A DNA stretch of 64,000 nt. Source: Synechococcus sp. PCC 7335. GTDB taxonomy: Bacteria > Cyanobacteriota > Cyanobacteriia > Phormidesmidales > Phormidesmidaceae. Location: NCBI RefSeq assembly GCF_000155595.1, contig NZ_DS989904.1:2729290-2793289 (forward strand), written 5' to 3'. A program made the position numbers and the translations under genes. Positions 1 through 9,173 of this stretch are shown one piece after another (the stretch's first letter is position 1; the number at the start of each line of letters is the position of its first letter). Under the pieces are notes generated by a model, which saw only the letters and a list, made by a program, of their open reading frames with translations, searched no databases and had not been told where the DNA came from.

Positions 1-105
1 CACCTTCTCAATCTTGCTACGTACACCTACGCGAGCCTGCACCTCTTGTTCACCTGCATGAAAAGGAGAGCTCTTACGCGTCCAACCTGAATTCATTTTT
101 GGCAT
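1..105 (-). CDS. Pyridoxamine 5'-phosphate oxidase-family protein, N-terminal fragment
   Basis: Only the first 35 codons are inside the window; the gene runs off the left edge. The reverse strand reads from an ATG at 103-105 and includes the stretch SPFHAGEQEVQARVG. This resembles the conserved start of a family of bacterial PNPOx-like flavin-binding proteins, often followed by a ferredoxin-like reductase part. The ATG lies one base after the stop codon of the VOC gene at 107-508, so the two are almost certainly co-transcribed. The family call rests on recognition of this short N-terminus. The catalytic part is outside the window, so no reaction can be assigned. Confidence 0.5.
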   Translation of the reverse strand, partial: MPKMNSGWTRKSSPFHAGEQEVQARVGVRSKIEKV

Positions 106-106
106 C

Positions 107-508
107 CTATGTAGAAGGGCAAAAGAGTTCCATGCGAATACCGCCTGGAATGTAGAACATCATATGGTGACTAGGTCCACCACTATCGGGTTCAGGCGCA
201 AACTCAATGACTACCCCAGCCCTGCTCTTCAAGGTGTGGTGCATTGACCAGAGCGTCTCAAGGCTCTCTACTCTTAGGGAAAAATGATGCAATCCAATAT
301 TATTCTTACGATCAAAGGGAACAACATTACTCGGATCGCTTGCTTGCCACAGCGTCAGCACGATTGTACCGTCAGACACAAAAACAGCGGGATAATCAGG
401 CTTCTCATGAATCTGTTTGAACTGCAACACATCGACAAAGAAATCTCGCGTTGCTGCAATGTCTGGAACAGTAAAGCCAATATGGTGGGCACCCTGAGTG
501 ATTGACAT
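107..508 (-). CDS. VOC-family (glyoxalase/bleomycin-resistance fold) protein
   Basis: A 133-residue protein with the two-half beta-alpha-beta-beta-beta arrangement of the vicinal oxygen chelate superfamily. It starts with GAHHIGFTVPD, has a central GLHHFSLRVESLE and ends GGIRMELFCP. The first-half His (HHIGFTV), the second-half His (HHFSLRV) and the C-terminal Glu (RMELF) sit where VOC enzymes place metal ligands. Members include glyoxalase I, dioxygenases and resistance proteins, and the substrate cannot be read from the sequence. It is the upstream gene of a likely two-gene operon with the PNPOx-like gene (1-nt gap). Confidence is high for the fold and low for any specific reaction. Confidence 0.8.
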   Translation of the reverse strand: MSITQGAHHIGFTVPDIAATRDFFVDVLQFKQIHEKPDYPAVFVSDGTIVLTLWQASDPSNVVPFDRKNNIGLHHFSLRVESLETLWSMHHTLKSRAGVVIEFAPEPDSGGPSHHMMFYIPGGIRMELFCPST

Positions 509-1177
509 ATTTATATTGCCTGATAGCCAGATGGGAAAAACTCTTCTACAAACTAAGATTCGATAACCATAGATTGAGTTAGGCGGTCGAGTACCTATTG
601 CCTAAGGTCTATCTAGTCCCTGTGTACACTATCAACTATACACAGCTGTCTTTCCCAGATCTGAAAGCAAGGTGAGAATTATAGCTTTCCGCACTCTACC
701 TACACTACACCATACTTACTAAACCCCAGGCGCTATAGCCTCTGCCATAACAACGCAGAGCGCATAGCAGCTGCGCGTAGGCGCAGCCCTCTCAGTGAGT
801 ATGCATCTGCTAAATTGAGCTGCATTGTTTTATCACCCATATCCTCATCTACGTGTTTTTCAAGAATTGACATCTCCATTCTCTGTTGAAGAGGATTTCT
901 TGCCTGAAAGAAGATATCTTTTGGGTAGTGCATTCTCCTAAAGGATAGAGAAAAAGAACTTTGAGCTAGCCTGCTCTAATGTGAGAAGTGTATAGCAACT
1001 CTGTATTACTCTCTACCCTTTACAAAATAGGACTACCACCTCTTGTTGTCTACAGTCGGAAACTCAATCAAGTTTGGTTAGAACCTTACTTTTGACCGCT
1101 GTAAAATATTCAGCGACGCTTGATTTCAAGCACTTTGAGAAAGTCGAGGAGAAAAGCTTACTAATAAAACTTGCATC
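509..1177. other. Intergenic stretch with no supported gene
   Basis: About 670 bp separate the VOC gene from the terminator of the broken oxidoreductase. The 66-codon reading frame at 733-933 (minus strand) has no recognisable domain. Its last third is encoded by a repeat-like motif (773-810) found elsewhere in the window, so I do not call it a gene. The stretch presumably holds the VOC promoter, but no clear -10/-35 pair was identified. Confidence 0.5.
773..810 (+). repeat. Dispersed repeat, short copy
   Basis: The sequence starts GCGCGTAGGC and ends GAGTATGCATCTGC. It aligns almost base for base with the 3' part of the longer repeat at 20471-20603 (there GCGCGTAGGC ... GAGTATGCATCCGC) and more loosely with 22466-22594. 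It lies between genes. It appears to be a degraded interspersed repeat, but with three copies only the family status is tentative. Confidence 0.45.
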
Positions 1178-1181
1178 GCAA

Positions 1182-1219
1182 AAAGCAAGCGATCACAATA
1201 TTTGCGATCACTTGCTTTC
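1182..1219 (-). terminator. Probable intrinsic terminator of the glycosyltransferase/oxidoreductase operon
   Basis: Arms AAAGCAAGCGATCAC and GCGATCACTTGCTTT form a 15-bp stem with two mismatches or wobble pairs around a 7-nt AT-rich loop. Read on the minus strand, the stem is followed by a run of T (TTTTTGCG). It lies about 65 bp beyond the stop codon of the pseudogene at 1284-3070, in the right orientation for that operon. Confidence 0.6.
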
Positions 1220-1283
1220 TTCGTTATCTAAAAACTACAGCTAGAGAGCGATAGGCTTAAACAGATGCCTCATTGAGGATTGT

Positions 1284-3070
1284 TTACCTAACAGCCGAAG
1301 CTGCATAGGCTTCGACCGTTTTTTCAGGTAGTTTAGCTTCCTGCCACTGCTCTTTTGTAAACTCTTCGTGATAAGAACGTTCTACATTAACGTTCCACAA
1401 GTCATGGTCTTCGCCTAGAATGTTTTTAGCTGCTAGCAGGCCCGTTAGCATAGAGTGATCCTGATTGTTGTATCTATGCATTCCGTTACGACCTATGGTT
1501 TGCAAGTTTAGGACTTACGCAATTGAAAGATGTACTCCCGAAAACTTGGCATGACAAAATTGCCCTAACAAACTGTTAGCGCAAAACTCCTGCCCCAGAA
1601 GAAAGCTTGTATCGAAAGCTTTTTAGCGTTACTAGCTTTGTCAACCCCTCGATTCCTAGCTGGGATGTGATTCACTTCTTGATCCACATCCCAGTGGAAA
1701 CCAAGCGTTATTCCACGCTGCGGGTGAGCAGCGGCCTGGAAAGGTTATCCAATAACGTTTCTGGCTTACTCTAAAACTATCAGCTTTTTGAGATATGCGT
1801 AAGTCCTAAAGTTTTCAAACTGGTCTAAGTACTTCTGAATGACATCCAAATGCTGACGATACTCTCCATCGTAGACAGGATACGCTTTCTTTTGACGAAT
1901 CACGGTGCCATCTTGTACAAACTTGAGGTCAGGCACTAGACCCAATCCAACAATCTCTTCACCTGCCTGCTTGATCAAGGCCTCATCGGACATCTCCCAT
2001 AGGCTGTCGCCTTCACTACAGAAGTACTCCATGCCAACACAGGTCTTGCTAGGATCTGGAACCATTGCCATGCTCCAGTTCTTAAAGTTTTGAATCCGTC
2101 CTACCTTGAACTGAGGACTATGAATGTAGATCCAGTTATCTGGGAAAATATCTTCTAGATCTATTACCAAGGGGACAATCAAAAAGTCACGGTACTTTAG
2201 CCCACTAGCAGCTTTCAAAACGGGCTCAGGTGGAGCTGGGTCCATGTTTCGTACTAAGGCAGTGATCGGAATACTAGAAACATAGCTGTCACCTGTCAGT
2301 TCAGCGGTTTCACCACCCTTTTTCTGGACGGTGACGCTTTGAACGTTCTTGCCGTCATGCTTCACTTTAGCCACGCGCGTTTCCATTTGCACAGGCGAGC
2401 CTTTACTCTCTAGAATTTCCTGGCAACGTTCCCACATCATACCAGGGCCATAAATAGGGTAATCAAACTCCTTGATTAGTGTCTTAGTATCATTACTGCC
2501 GAAAGCAGCGTTGATTACCGCTTTCTTCAAAGAAAGACCTTTAATTCTCTGCGCAGCCCACTCTGCTTGAATTTTATTACATGGGATTCCCCAAACTTTC
2601 TCTGTATAAGACTTAAAGAAGGTTCTGTATAAGCGATCACCGAACCTCTCTATTACCCAGTCTTCTAAATTTTCTGCTTCTGGTCCGGGATTTAGCTTAC
2701 CGTTGATCTTAGACTTTAGGTAGCTAAGAATGATCATACTGCTATCGAGCGCGCCCAAATTCGTCAATGTGCTACCAATTGACAACGGATAGTCGAAGAA
2801 CTTGCCTCGATAGTAAATTCGCGAGAGCCGAGGCACTTGGATGAACTCGTCACCTAAGATTTCCTTCCAAATCTCTTGAACCTCACCCACTTTGGTGAAG
2901 AAACGATGTCCGCCAATATCAAACCGATACCCTTTGTAGGTTTCTGTCCGAGAAATCCCACCAACTTTGTCAGCCTGCTCTAGGACAACAGAAGATTTTC
3001 CGTGCTTTGCTAACTCATAGGCTGCTGTCAAACCGGCGGGACCCGCACCCATTACTACTGTATCGATCAT
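1284..3070 (-). pseudogene. FAD-dependent oxidoreductase (amine-oxidase/UDP-galactopyranose-mutase-like), interrupted by an insertion
   Basis: The N-terminal piece (3070 to about 1809) begins IDTVVMGAGPAGLTAAYELA, a Rossmann dinucleotide-binding motif GxGxxG, then GGISRTETYKG and GHRFFTKVGEVQEIW. This is typical of flavin amine-oxidase-like proteins that sit beside sugar transferases. It reads to FEN and then enters a foreign element. The C-terminal piece resumes at about 1504 with LQTIGRNGMHRYNNQDHSM, the usual end of this family, and stops at 1284. Removing the 299-bp element plus one 6-bp duplication restores FENLQTIGRN exactly. ATG 3070 is chosen because GAGGA lies 8 nt upstream. The gene lies 76-91 bp after the GT2 gene in the same direction, suggesting a role in surface glycan or glycolipid synthesis. 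The truncated product lacks the C-terminal FAD-contacting segment and is probably inactive. Confidence 0.85.
1510..1808. mobile_element. MITE-like insertion with terminal inverted repeats
   Basis: The ends are a 13-bp inverted repeat, TAGGACTTACGCA on the left (1509-1521) and its complement TGCGTAAGTCCTA on the right (1796-1808). AAGTTT occurs on both sides (1504-1509 and 1809-1814), consistent with a target-site duplication of about 6 bp. The interior (about 270 bp) has no transposase-length reading frame, so the element cannot move by itself. Ends of the GGACTTACGCA type occur on cyanobacterial insertion sequences, but I cannot name the parent element. The insertion splits the oxidoreductase gene at 1284-3070. 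Confidence 0.85.
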
Positions 3071-3161
3071 TGATATATTCCTCAAAACTAACGAGATAAG
3101 AAGCTAAATGAGCTAGAACTAAATAAGTTGCTTTGGCAACTTTTTCTTTTACTTTATTCCT

Positions 3162-4211
3162 TTAGGTCGGGCTCATTTGTCTAGCAGGCATATGACGAGC
3201 CAGATGATGTCGACTCACACCAACGATAAAGGCTAAACCACTATACAGAAAATATAGCCAATGCCAAGGCACAACGCCCAACGCAAACCAAAAGCCTCTT
3301 TTTCGATAGAAGAAGCGATAGACAGACCAGTTGATTGCTAAGAGTAAGAGCCCAGATAAGAGTGCGATGCTTATTAGGACTGACCATTGTACAGAGAGGA
3401 CAGCAGACAGGCATAGACATGCAACTAGCAGCACGCTGAGGCGACTAGACCATTTCAGATTCAGGTCGCTAGCAAATCGGCGATACTGCTGCGGATGATC
3501 CTGACGAATTTTGAGTAGTAGTGCCATCCAGGGCAGAGCGCGATAAAAAACTTCCGCTCTTAGAAGTGTAAAAGGCGTCCATTTTTTAAGGTGCTTCACT
3601 TGAATGTGCTTGCACAGAGCAATCCTATGGCCTGCTTGACGCAAACGATACCCCAGCTCGATGTCTTCAATGCACGGCTTTTGATAGCTTTCTGTGAATC
3701 CGCCTAACGATAAGAAAATATCCTTCCTGATGGCTCCACATGCGCCCCAGAAGGTAGAAGCTTCTTCAGAGGAGGTCTGATGCGTGTAATGATGAAACAG
3801 ATTCTTGTACTGTGACAAAAAGTTCTCTGCACCAGGCGAGTCATCATAGGAGCCAATCAAGGCTGATAACTCGGGAGACTCCTGGAAGGCATAGATAATT
3901 CTCGGAACTGTTACGGGGTGAATTTCTACATCGGCATCGGTGAAGAATAGAAGATCGGCAGAGGCAGCTTTGGCGCCAATGTTTCTTGCCCTAGCCGGGC
4001 CGCCACACTCTGGCAGTAGAATTAGCTTAAACCCGTACTCTTCAACTAGCCGCCAGCTGCCATCAGACTCTCCATCGGCGACAATGATAACTTCAGCATT
4101 AGCTCGCCATTTGCTAATACTCCTAAGAGACTTTCGGAAACTTTCTCCTCCGTTGTGTACAGGAATGATAATAGACAGTGATGGTTTTTGCTCGGAATAC
4201 GATTCCATCAT
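3162..4211 (-). CDS. Glycosyltransferase family 2, membrane-anchored
   Basis: 349 residues. The N-terminal GT-A domain starts SLSIIIPVHNGGESFRKSL, followed by VIIVADGESDGS, the metal-binding DADVE (in LLFFTDADVE) and an acceptor-site region ending CIEDIELGYRLRQAG (the ED motif of GT2 enzymes). After about residue 225 come two or three hydrophobic segments (LSVLLVACLCLSAVLS, VLISIALLSGLLLLAI, GVVPWHWLYFLYSGLAFIVG), so the enzyme should sit at the cytoplasmic face of the membrane. Such proteins transfer a sugar from a nucleotide-sugar to a lipid or polysaccharide acceptor. It is the first gene of an operon with the now broken FAD oxidoreductase. Donor and acceptor are unknown. Confidence 0.85.
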   Translation of the reverse strand: MMESYSEQKPSLSIIIPVHNGGESFRKSLRSISKWRANAEVIIVADGESDGSWRLVEEYGFKLILLPECGGPARARNIGAKAASADLLFFTDADVEIHPVTVPRIIYAFQESPELSALIGSYDDSPGAENFLSQYKNLFHHYTHQTSSEEASTFWGACGAIRKDIFLSLGGFTESYQKPCIEDIELGYRLRQAGHRIALCKHIQVKHLKKWTPFTLLRAEVFYRALPWMALLLKIRQDHPQQYRRFASDLNLKWSSRLSVLLVACLCLSAVLSVQWSVLISIALLSGLLLLAINWSVYRFFYRKRGFWFALGVVPWHWLYFLYSGLAFIVGVSRHHLARHMPARQMSPT

Positions 4212-4718
4212 GGCATGCTTACTCCGAATTAAGGCTTTTGGTAAACGGCTTCTGACGAATGCTCAATGTTTGATGGTATGCAGCTACGAGGATAGCTCGC
4301 AAACGCAAAATTTGCACTACTGCACTACTTTGACAGGGCTGAAATCGCGCTTGAGTGATGTTTTTCAAGAAACACAGAAGCTGAATAGCATAACTTGATT
4401 AATACGTAGTTAAGAGCAGAACAACGTATTCGAGATGTTCATTCAACCTAAAGAGAAACACAGATCTCTTCTATATTTAGTATCCAATTTGCCAAAGTGA
4501 CGACACTATTCTGAACATGTCTAATATGCTGTAAAGAAAAAGTAGAAAGACAACTCCCTCAGAACTCCCAACTCATTTTTAATTTATGTTTAGCACAATA
4601 ACAAGTGGTACACCTGTGGGTCTGTATACAGAAGTTACCTTTACGGAATCTTTATTAATTTTCTGTGTGAAGATTGAGTGTATCGAGTAATACTGAAAGC
4701 TTTTCAAACCAGGCTATT
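4212..4718. other. Intergenic, no gene seen
   Basis: About 500 bp of AT-rich sequence lie between the GT2 start and the end of the phosphoesterase gene. Reading frames here are shadows or lack any recognisable motif. The GT2 promoter should lie in the first 100-200 bp; no strong consensus was picked out. Confidence 0.5.
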
Positions 4719-5405
4719 TCACGTGATGCTAGCGGTAGCCGCATTGAAGGCGATCGCACTTCCTTCACAAGCAATGTAAGCACAGGTATTCGTATCTAAG
4801 GGAACTTCATATCCACCGGTGAATTCACCAAAGGACGGTAGCGTCAGCCGTTTTTGCCTATGTTCTACGAAGAAGCAGGGGAGTCGAAGGCTATCAGTAC
4901 GCGATCGCAGTTTTACGACTGGGTGGACATGGCCACAAACGTTCAGCTTAGCGGCGTGATTACACGCTGGTTCGTGGCTAAGCAAAAGCGGGCCTAGCGT
5001 AACCGCTTCTATCTGGCAATCCATTGGTAGCGGGGGCAGCATTGAAACAAGTTTGCGATCATGATTACCGACAATCAAAGTGACGTTTGCCCTGGTGCGC
5101 CTAAGGAAAGTATCTAAGCCAGTTAGCACCTCAGGGACAAGTGACTGTTCGGAATGAAATAGATCCCCTAACACAAACAGATGCTTAGGGTTGGTTTGAT
5201 AGCACAGCGATCGAAGTCTATCTAAATTCTCTTCGTTCATCTGGCTCGTAATCGGAATTCCCAGAGACTGGAACGTTTCCGCCTTGCCTAAATGCACATC
5301 TGAAACGAGTAAAGCTTGCATATCGGGTAAGTATAAGGCCCTATCATCCAATAGCCGTAGCCGCAACCCGTTGATATAGATCTCATTTGAGCGTAGAGTC
5401 TTCAT
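4719..5405 (-). CDS. pdeM: Ligase-associated metallophosphoesterase (PdeM-like)
   Basis: 228 residues with the calcineurin-like phosphoesterase signature in order: LLVSDVHLGKAETF (DxH), FVLGDLFHSEQ (GDxxH-like), LIVGNHDRK (GNHD), LLSHEP and CGHVHPVV (GHxH). These residues bind the two catalytic metal ions. The opening and spacing match the family annotated as ligase-associated DNA damage response endonuclease PdeM. That family is encoded with an ATP-dependent ligase, an exonuclease and an Lhr-type helicase. Here the helicase is two genes upstream (6725-9139) with lycopene cyclase in between, and ligase and exonuclease are not in the window. DNA repair function is inferred from the family; its exact substrate is uncertain. 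Confidence 0.8.
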   Translation of the reverse strand: MKTLRSNEIYINGLRLRLLDDRALYLPDMQALLVSDVHLGKAETFQSLGIPITSQMNEENLDRLRSLCYQTNPKHLFVLGDLFHSEQSLVPEVLTGLDTFLRRTRANVTLIVGNHDRKLVSMLPPLPMDCQIEAVTLGPLLLSHEPACNHAAKLNVCGHVHPVVKLRSRTDSLRLPCFFVEHRQKRLTLPSFGEFTGGYEVPLDTNTCAYIACEGSAIAFNAATASIT

Positions 5406-5422
5406 TTTGGTAGGCGTCCCTA

Positions 5423-6664
5423 TCAGGCTGTGATGGTTCGGCGTAGTAGATTGCCATGACTAAACACAGAGCTAAACAGTCCCCATCGTACTGGATTAGA
5501 CGTTCGGCCAAACAGCACTAGCATGGCCTGAACAATTTCAGGCAAGGTGGAAGTATCTGCCAAAAAGCCCGCCCACTGCGACTGGTCTAGCTCAAAGAAA
5601 GTGGTGAAAAACTGCTGTAGCTCTGGGGTCTTGAACGCCATTAGGTTTTCTAGCCCGAACGTATAGAGATAGTGCTTACGCAATCTGTCTTCTGACCAAA
5701 GCACTTGCCAGGCGGCGCTAGCAACCTCTACTGGAGTAGCGCTAGAATCACCTAGCCTACGGGCGATCGCGTTTGCTAAATCTGGTCCTCGCCTAAGCAT
5801 CGCGCCTTGCATATAGCCCGTTGCCGGGTGTACCATACTGGCCGATCCACCAAAGCCAACTACCGCCTGGGTTAGATCTGGCAGTGGCATATTCATCGGA
5901 AAAAAACAGCGCTCTATATGGTGACTTTCTGTTATCCTCACCCCCCTATGTGCTAGCCGCCGATGCAGTCGCTGCTCTAAGCTTGCCATTGAAATCCCCG
6001 GTACATGCGCTAAAGAGGTTTCTTCGACAAAGTAGACATCATTGCCCAAATCCATGGCATATAAAAATGTTGGCGGCAATTGTTTTTCAGATGCGGGTAG
6101 AAAATCGTCCCGATAATCCATCAACACCATCTGTTCTGGCTCAACGGGCGGTGCAGAAAACCGTCCAACAACGCCATAGGCAGCCTGGTAGGCAACTGGC
6201 TTGACTGCAGGCACGCGCTTAATCAAAGCAGGGTTGTGTCCACTAGTATCGACGACCAGCCTGGCCTGATAAGTCGTACCATTCTCGTCTGTTACTTCTG
6301 ATCGCTTAGCGCTATGGGTAACTGCTACTGCCTTACCCCGATGCCAGCTGACACCATAATGAGCGCCCTGCTGTAGCCAGTGCCCCTGTAGCTTTTCTCG
6401 ATCGATTAGCCCGTAGTCTCTTTTGAGTGGAATTGTCTTCTTGCCCATATAGGCTACGGTGTTCTGCCAGCGATGTTCTAGGCATTCGTTTATTCCTAGT
6501 GCTTTTAGTTCATCTGCCCAGATACCGTAGGTGTTGGGCCAAGGGGCTGCTGAATCAACGGGGCTTAGCCCCTTTACGTCCAATCCTCGCTGGGCTAGTT
6601 CTGCTGCTAGAAACAGCCCTGCTGGCCCCGAGCCAATTATCAACACGTCCGCTACGTCCGCCAT
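5423..6664 (-). CDS. crtL: Lycopene cyclase (CrtL type)
   Basis: 413 residues. The N-terminal motif DVLIIGSGPAGLFLAAELA binds the FAD/NAD(P) dinucleotide. PWPNTYGIWADEL is the characteristic CrtL segment, and GFGGSASMVHPATGYM is the conserved cyclase motif near residue 280. The length matches plant/cyanobacterial-type cyclases, which close the ends of lycopene to give beta- or epsilon-ionone rings for carotenes and xanthophylls at the thylakoid membrane. Beta versus epsilon specificity cannot be read with certainty; beta is the more likely default. It lies 17 bp upstream of pdeM and about 60 bp after the helicase gene, all in one direction. The three may be co-transcribed although the functions differ. 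Confidence 0.88.
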   Translation of the reverse strand: MADVADVLIIGSGPAGLFLAAELAQRGLDVKGLSPVDSAAPWPNTYGIWADELKALGINECLEHRWQNTVAYMGKKTIPLKRDYGLIDREKLQGHWLQQGAHYGVSWHRGKAVAVTHSAKRSEVTDENGTTYQARLVVDTSGHNPALIKRVPAVKPVAYQAAYGVVGRFSAPPVEPEQMVLMDYRDDFLPASEKQLPPTFLYAMDLGNDVYFVEETSLAHVPGISMASLEQRLHRRLAHRGVRITESHHIERCFFPMNMPLPDLTQAVVGFGGSASMVHPATGYMQGAMLRRGPDLANAIARRLGDSSATPVEVASAAWQVLWSEDRLRKHYLYTFGLENLMAFKTPELQQFFTTFFELDQSQWAGFLADTSTLPEIVQAMLVLFGRTSNPVRWGLFSSVFSHGNLLRRTITA

Positions 6665-6724
6665 CTACCCACTCATTCATACCGCTTATCTACTCTAGCG
6701 GGTAGGGTTCAACACCGAAACCAT

Positions 6725-9139
6725 CTACTTATCCCATTGGGCCTTGAGCCGGGTGATGCGATCGCGCAGACTCTCATTAGTCAATCTAGAACTCAACCTT
6801 TCGACTAACAGCGGAAATCCAAACGGGGAAGGCCGTTGCACGCTCATCCAGAACAACTTCAACGCTTGCATCCTCTCGAGTGCGGCCGCTAGTCTGGGTG
6901 CCTCCATCTGCTCTTCTATAACTTCTCTTTCTGCTTGAATTAGCAGCAGATTGTTAGGCTCATACTTAGTGAACACCTCGTAGATCAAAGATGAGCTGAT
7001 TTGTACCTGGTTAGCTGTTTTCTTTGATCCTGGATATCCTTTGAATACCAGCCCTGCCACCTGTGAAATTTCTCTAAAGCGGCGCTGCGTTAGCTCAGAG
7101 ATATTCAAACTCTCTTTAATCTCTTTGTATAAGTGGTTAGTTGAGAAAAAGTCCGCTGAGAACAAAGCCTGAAATGGATAGTCTTTGGGCGCTAGAATCT
7201 CAAACCCGTAATCATTTACAGAGACAGTAAAGGTTGATCTTTGAAGCTGAGAGAATCGGTAGGCCCATAGAAACCCTAGCCCCTCATGAACATTTCGGCC
7301 CTCAAATGGATAGACATAGAGATGCTGACCTTCTCTGGTTCGACAGCACTCGATCAAAAGCTGATGAGCCTCTGGTAAGTGAGAAATTCGATCTTGTGTA
7401 GCGAGAATAGGCATAATGCGCTCGACTTCAGCGCTGATGTTCCCAGCTTTCGCTTGGGTAATCTCATCACGAAGGTACTGACTGAGCTGATCAGAGATGG
7501 CAAGATAGCCTCCGCTCCAAACAGGTACCACGCTAGACTTTTTTCTTGCATTCTTGACATACAGCGTCATGTCTTTCAGTTGAAAATATTCGAGCTGGCG
7601 GCCCGCAAAGAAAAACACGTCGCCTTTTTTGAGCCTAGAGACGAAGCTCTCTTCTACACGGCCGATTGGTCCACCCTTAGCATAAGCAATTTTCACCTGT
7701 TGATTAGCTGTAATCGTGCCGATACTCATCTTATGCATCCGAGAGATTCGAGCGTCTGTAACCTTATAGACGCCTTCTTCTAGGACAATCTTTTTGTAGC
7801 GGGGATAGGCTTGTAGGCACTTGCCACCGTACTCTAGAAAGTTCACTATCCAATCGAATTCTTCTACACTTAGATGCTGATAGGAGACTGTTTTTTGTAT
7901 ACTCTCTAACGTCTTTTGGGGTGAGAATCCATCACCGCAGGCCAAGGTGACTAGGTGCTGAATGACTACGTCGTAGGGTTTGTTTAGCGCCTGCCGCGAT
8001 TCTATTTGCCCGGCGTCTAGTCCTCGTCGAAAGGCGGAGATTTCTAGCAGCTCTAACGCGTTAGTCGGGAGGAAGAATACTTCTGAAGTCCCCCCCGGTA
8101 GGTGGGCAGAGCGCCCGGCTCGCTGAAGTAATCTAGCTAAGTTCTTGGCACTGCCAATCTGGACAACCCGCTCTACTGGCTGAAAGTCTACTCCTAGATC
8201 GAGCGAAGAGGTGCAAACAACCCACTTGATATTGCCTGACTTTATTCCGGCTTCTATCGCTAGGCGCGTATCGAAGTCGATAGATCCGTGATGCAGCGCA
8301 ATTTGATCCGCGCGTTCGGCTAGGGCGTAGCTCAGTGCTTGAAACCACCTTTCAGCTTGCGATCTGGTATTTACAAAGATCAGCGTAGATCGTTCAATGT
8401 CTAGCGCCTCTACTAGCTCCTCAAACATGCGCAGACCTAAGTGTCCTGCCCAAGGAAAGCTATCTACCGAAATCGGCAGTACGCTCTTGATCACCGTTGC
8501 TCTTTTGAGCTTCGAGCGAACAATGATCGGGCCTGAGCCTACTCCAGTCGCTGCTTCAGCTGCCTCTTGCAAATTTCCTAATGTCGCCGAGATTGCCCAC
8601 GTTTGGACAGTTGGATTTAGCTGCCGTAACCGTGATAAACATAGCTCAGTTTGAGTCCCTCGCTTAGAGCTCATCAACTCGTGCCATTCGTCTAGAATGA
8701 CACAGCGTAGGTCTTTGAATCGCTTAGCCGAGTAGCGGTAAGACAAAAGAATTGCCAATGACTCTGGCGTTGTAATCAAGATATTCGGCATCTTCTTGAT
8801 CTGCCGACTTTTGATCGAAGCTTTGGTATCACCTGTTCGCGACTCTACTGTAATCGGCCAGCCCATGTCTTCTATCGGGCGACGAATCGATGCTTCAATA
8901 TCTCGCGAGAGGGCTCGCAGAGGGGTAATGTAGAGCAGCTGTAGGCCAGATAGAGAACTTTCAGCAACCATCTGAGCAATCGGTCCCATGACTGCGCCAT
9001 AGGTTTTACCTGAACCTGTAGGGACCTGAATGATGCCACTTTTACCAGATAGATAGGTTTCCCATGTCTCTTCTTGAAAAGTGATTGGTTGCCAGCTTTG
9101 CCTGGCAAACCAGTTATGAACAGGGCGAAGAATAGACAA
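6725..9139 (-). CDS. Lhr-type superfamily 2 DNA helicase, ligase-associated
   Basis: 804 residues. SF2 motifs in order: Q-motif region WQPITFQEETWE, Walker A QVPTGSGKTYGAV, motif Ia YITPLRALSRDIE, Walker B variant ILDEWHELM, motif III WAISATLGNL, motif V DLGVDFQPVERVVQIGS and motif VI LLQRAGRSAHLPGG. A winged-helix and Lhr-core C-terminal half follows. Length and the DEWH box match the ligase-associated DNA damage response DEXH-box helicase family. It would unwind or remodel damaged DNA using ATP. It is followed in the same direction by crtL and pdeM. The partner ATP-dependent ligase and exonuclease are not in the window. Confidence 0.87.
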   Translation of the reverse strand: MSILRPVHNWFARQSWQPITFQEETWETYLSGKSGIIQVPTGSGKTYGAVMGPIAQMVAESSLSGLQLLYITPLRALSRDIEASIRRPIEDMGWPITVESRTGDTKASIKSRQIKKMPNILITTPESLAILLSYRYSAKRFKDLRCVILDEWHELMSSKRGTQTELCLSRLRQLNPTVQTWAISATLGNLQEAAEAATGVGSGPIIVRSKLKRATVIKSVLPISVDSFPWAGHLGLRMFEELVEALDIERSTLIFVNTRSQAERWFQALSYALAERADQIALHHGSIDFDTRLAIEAGIKSGNIKWVVCTSSLDLGVDFQPVERVVQIGSAKNLARLLQRAGRSAHLPGGTSEVFFLPTNALELLEISAFRRGLDAGQIESRQALNKPYDVVIQHLVTLACGDGFSPQKTLESIQKTVSYQHLSVEEFDWIVNFLEYGGKCLQAYPRYKKIVLEEGVYKVTDARISRMHKMSIGTITANQQVKIAYAKGGPIGRVEESFVSRLKKGDVFFFAGRQLEYFQLKDMTLYVKNARKKSSVVPVWSGGYLAISDQLSQYLRDEITQAKAGNISAEVERIMPILATQDRISHLPEAHQLLIECCRTREGQHLYVYPFEGRNVHEGLGFLWAYRFSQLQRSTFTVSVNDYGFEILAPKDYPFQALFSADFFSTNHLYKEIKESLNISELTQRRFREISQVAGLVFKGYPGSKKTANQVQISSSLIYEVFTKYEPNNLLLIQAEREVIEEQMEAPRLAAALERMQALKLFWMSVQRPSPFGFPLLVERLSSRLTNESLRDRITRLKAQWDK

Positions 9140-9173
9140 GAAGTAGATTGTTAGAAACTGTTAGAAGAAATGC

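Noticed and set aside
733-933. 66-codon frame on the minus strand
   Set aside because: No domain; part of it is encoded by a dispersed repeat also seen in non-coding DNA at 20.5 kb.
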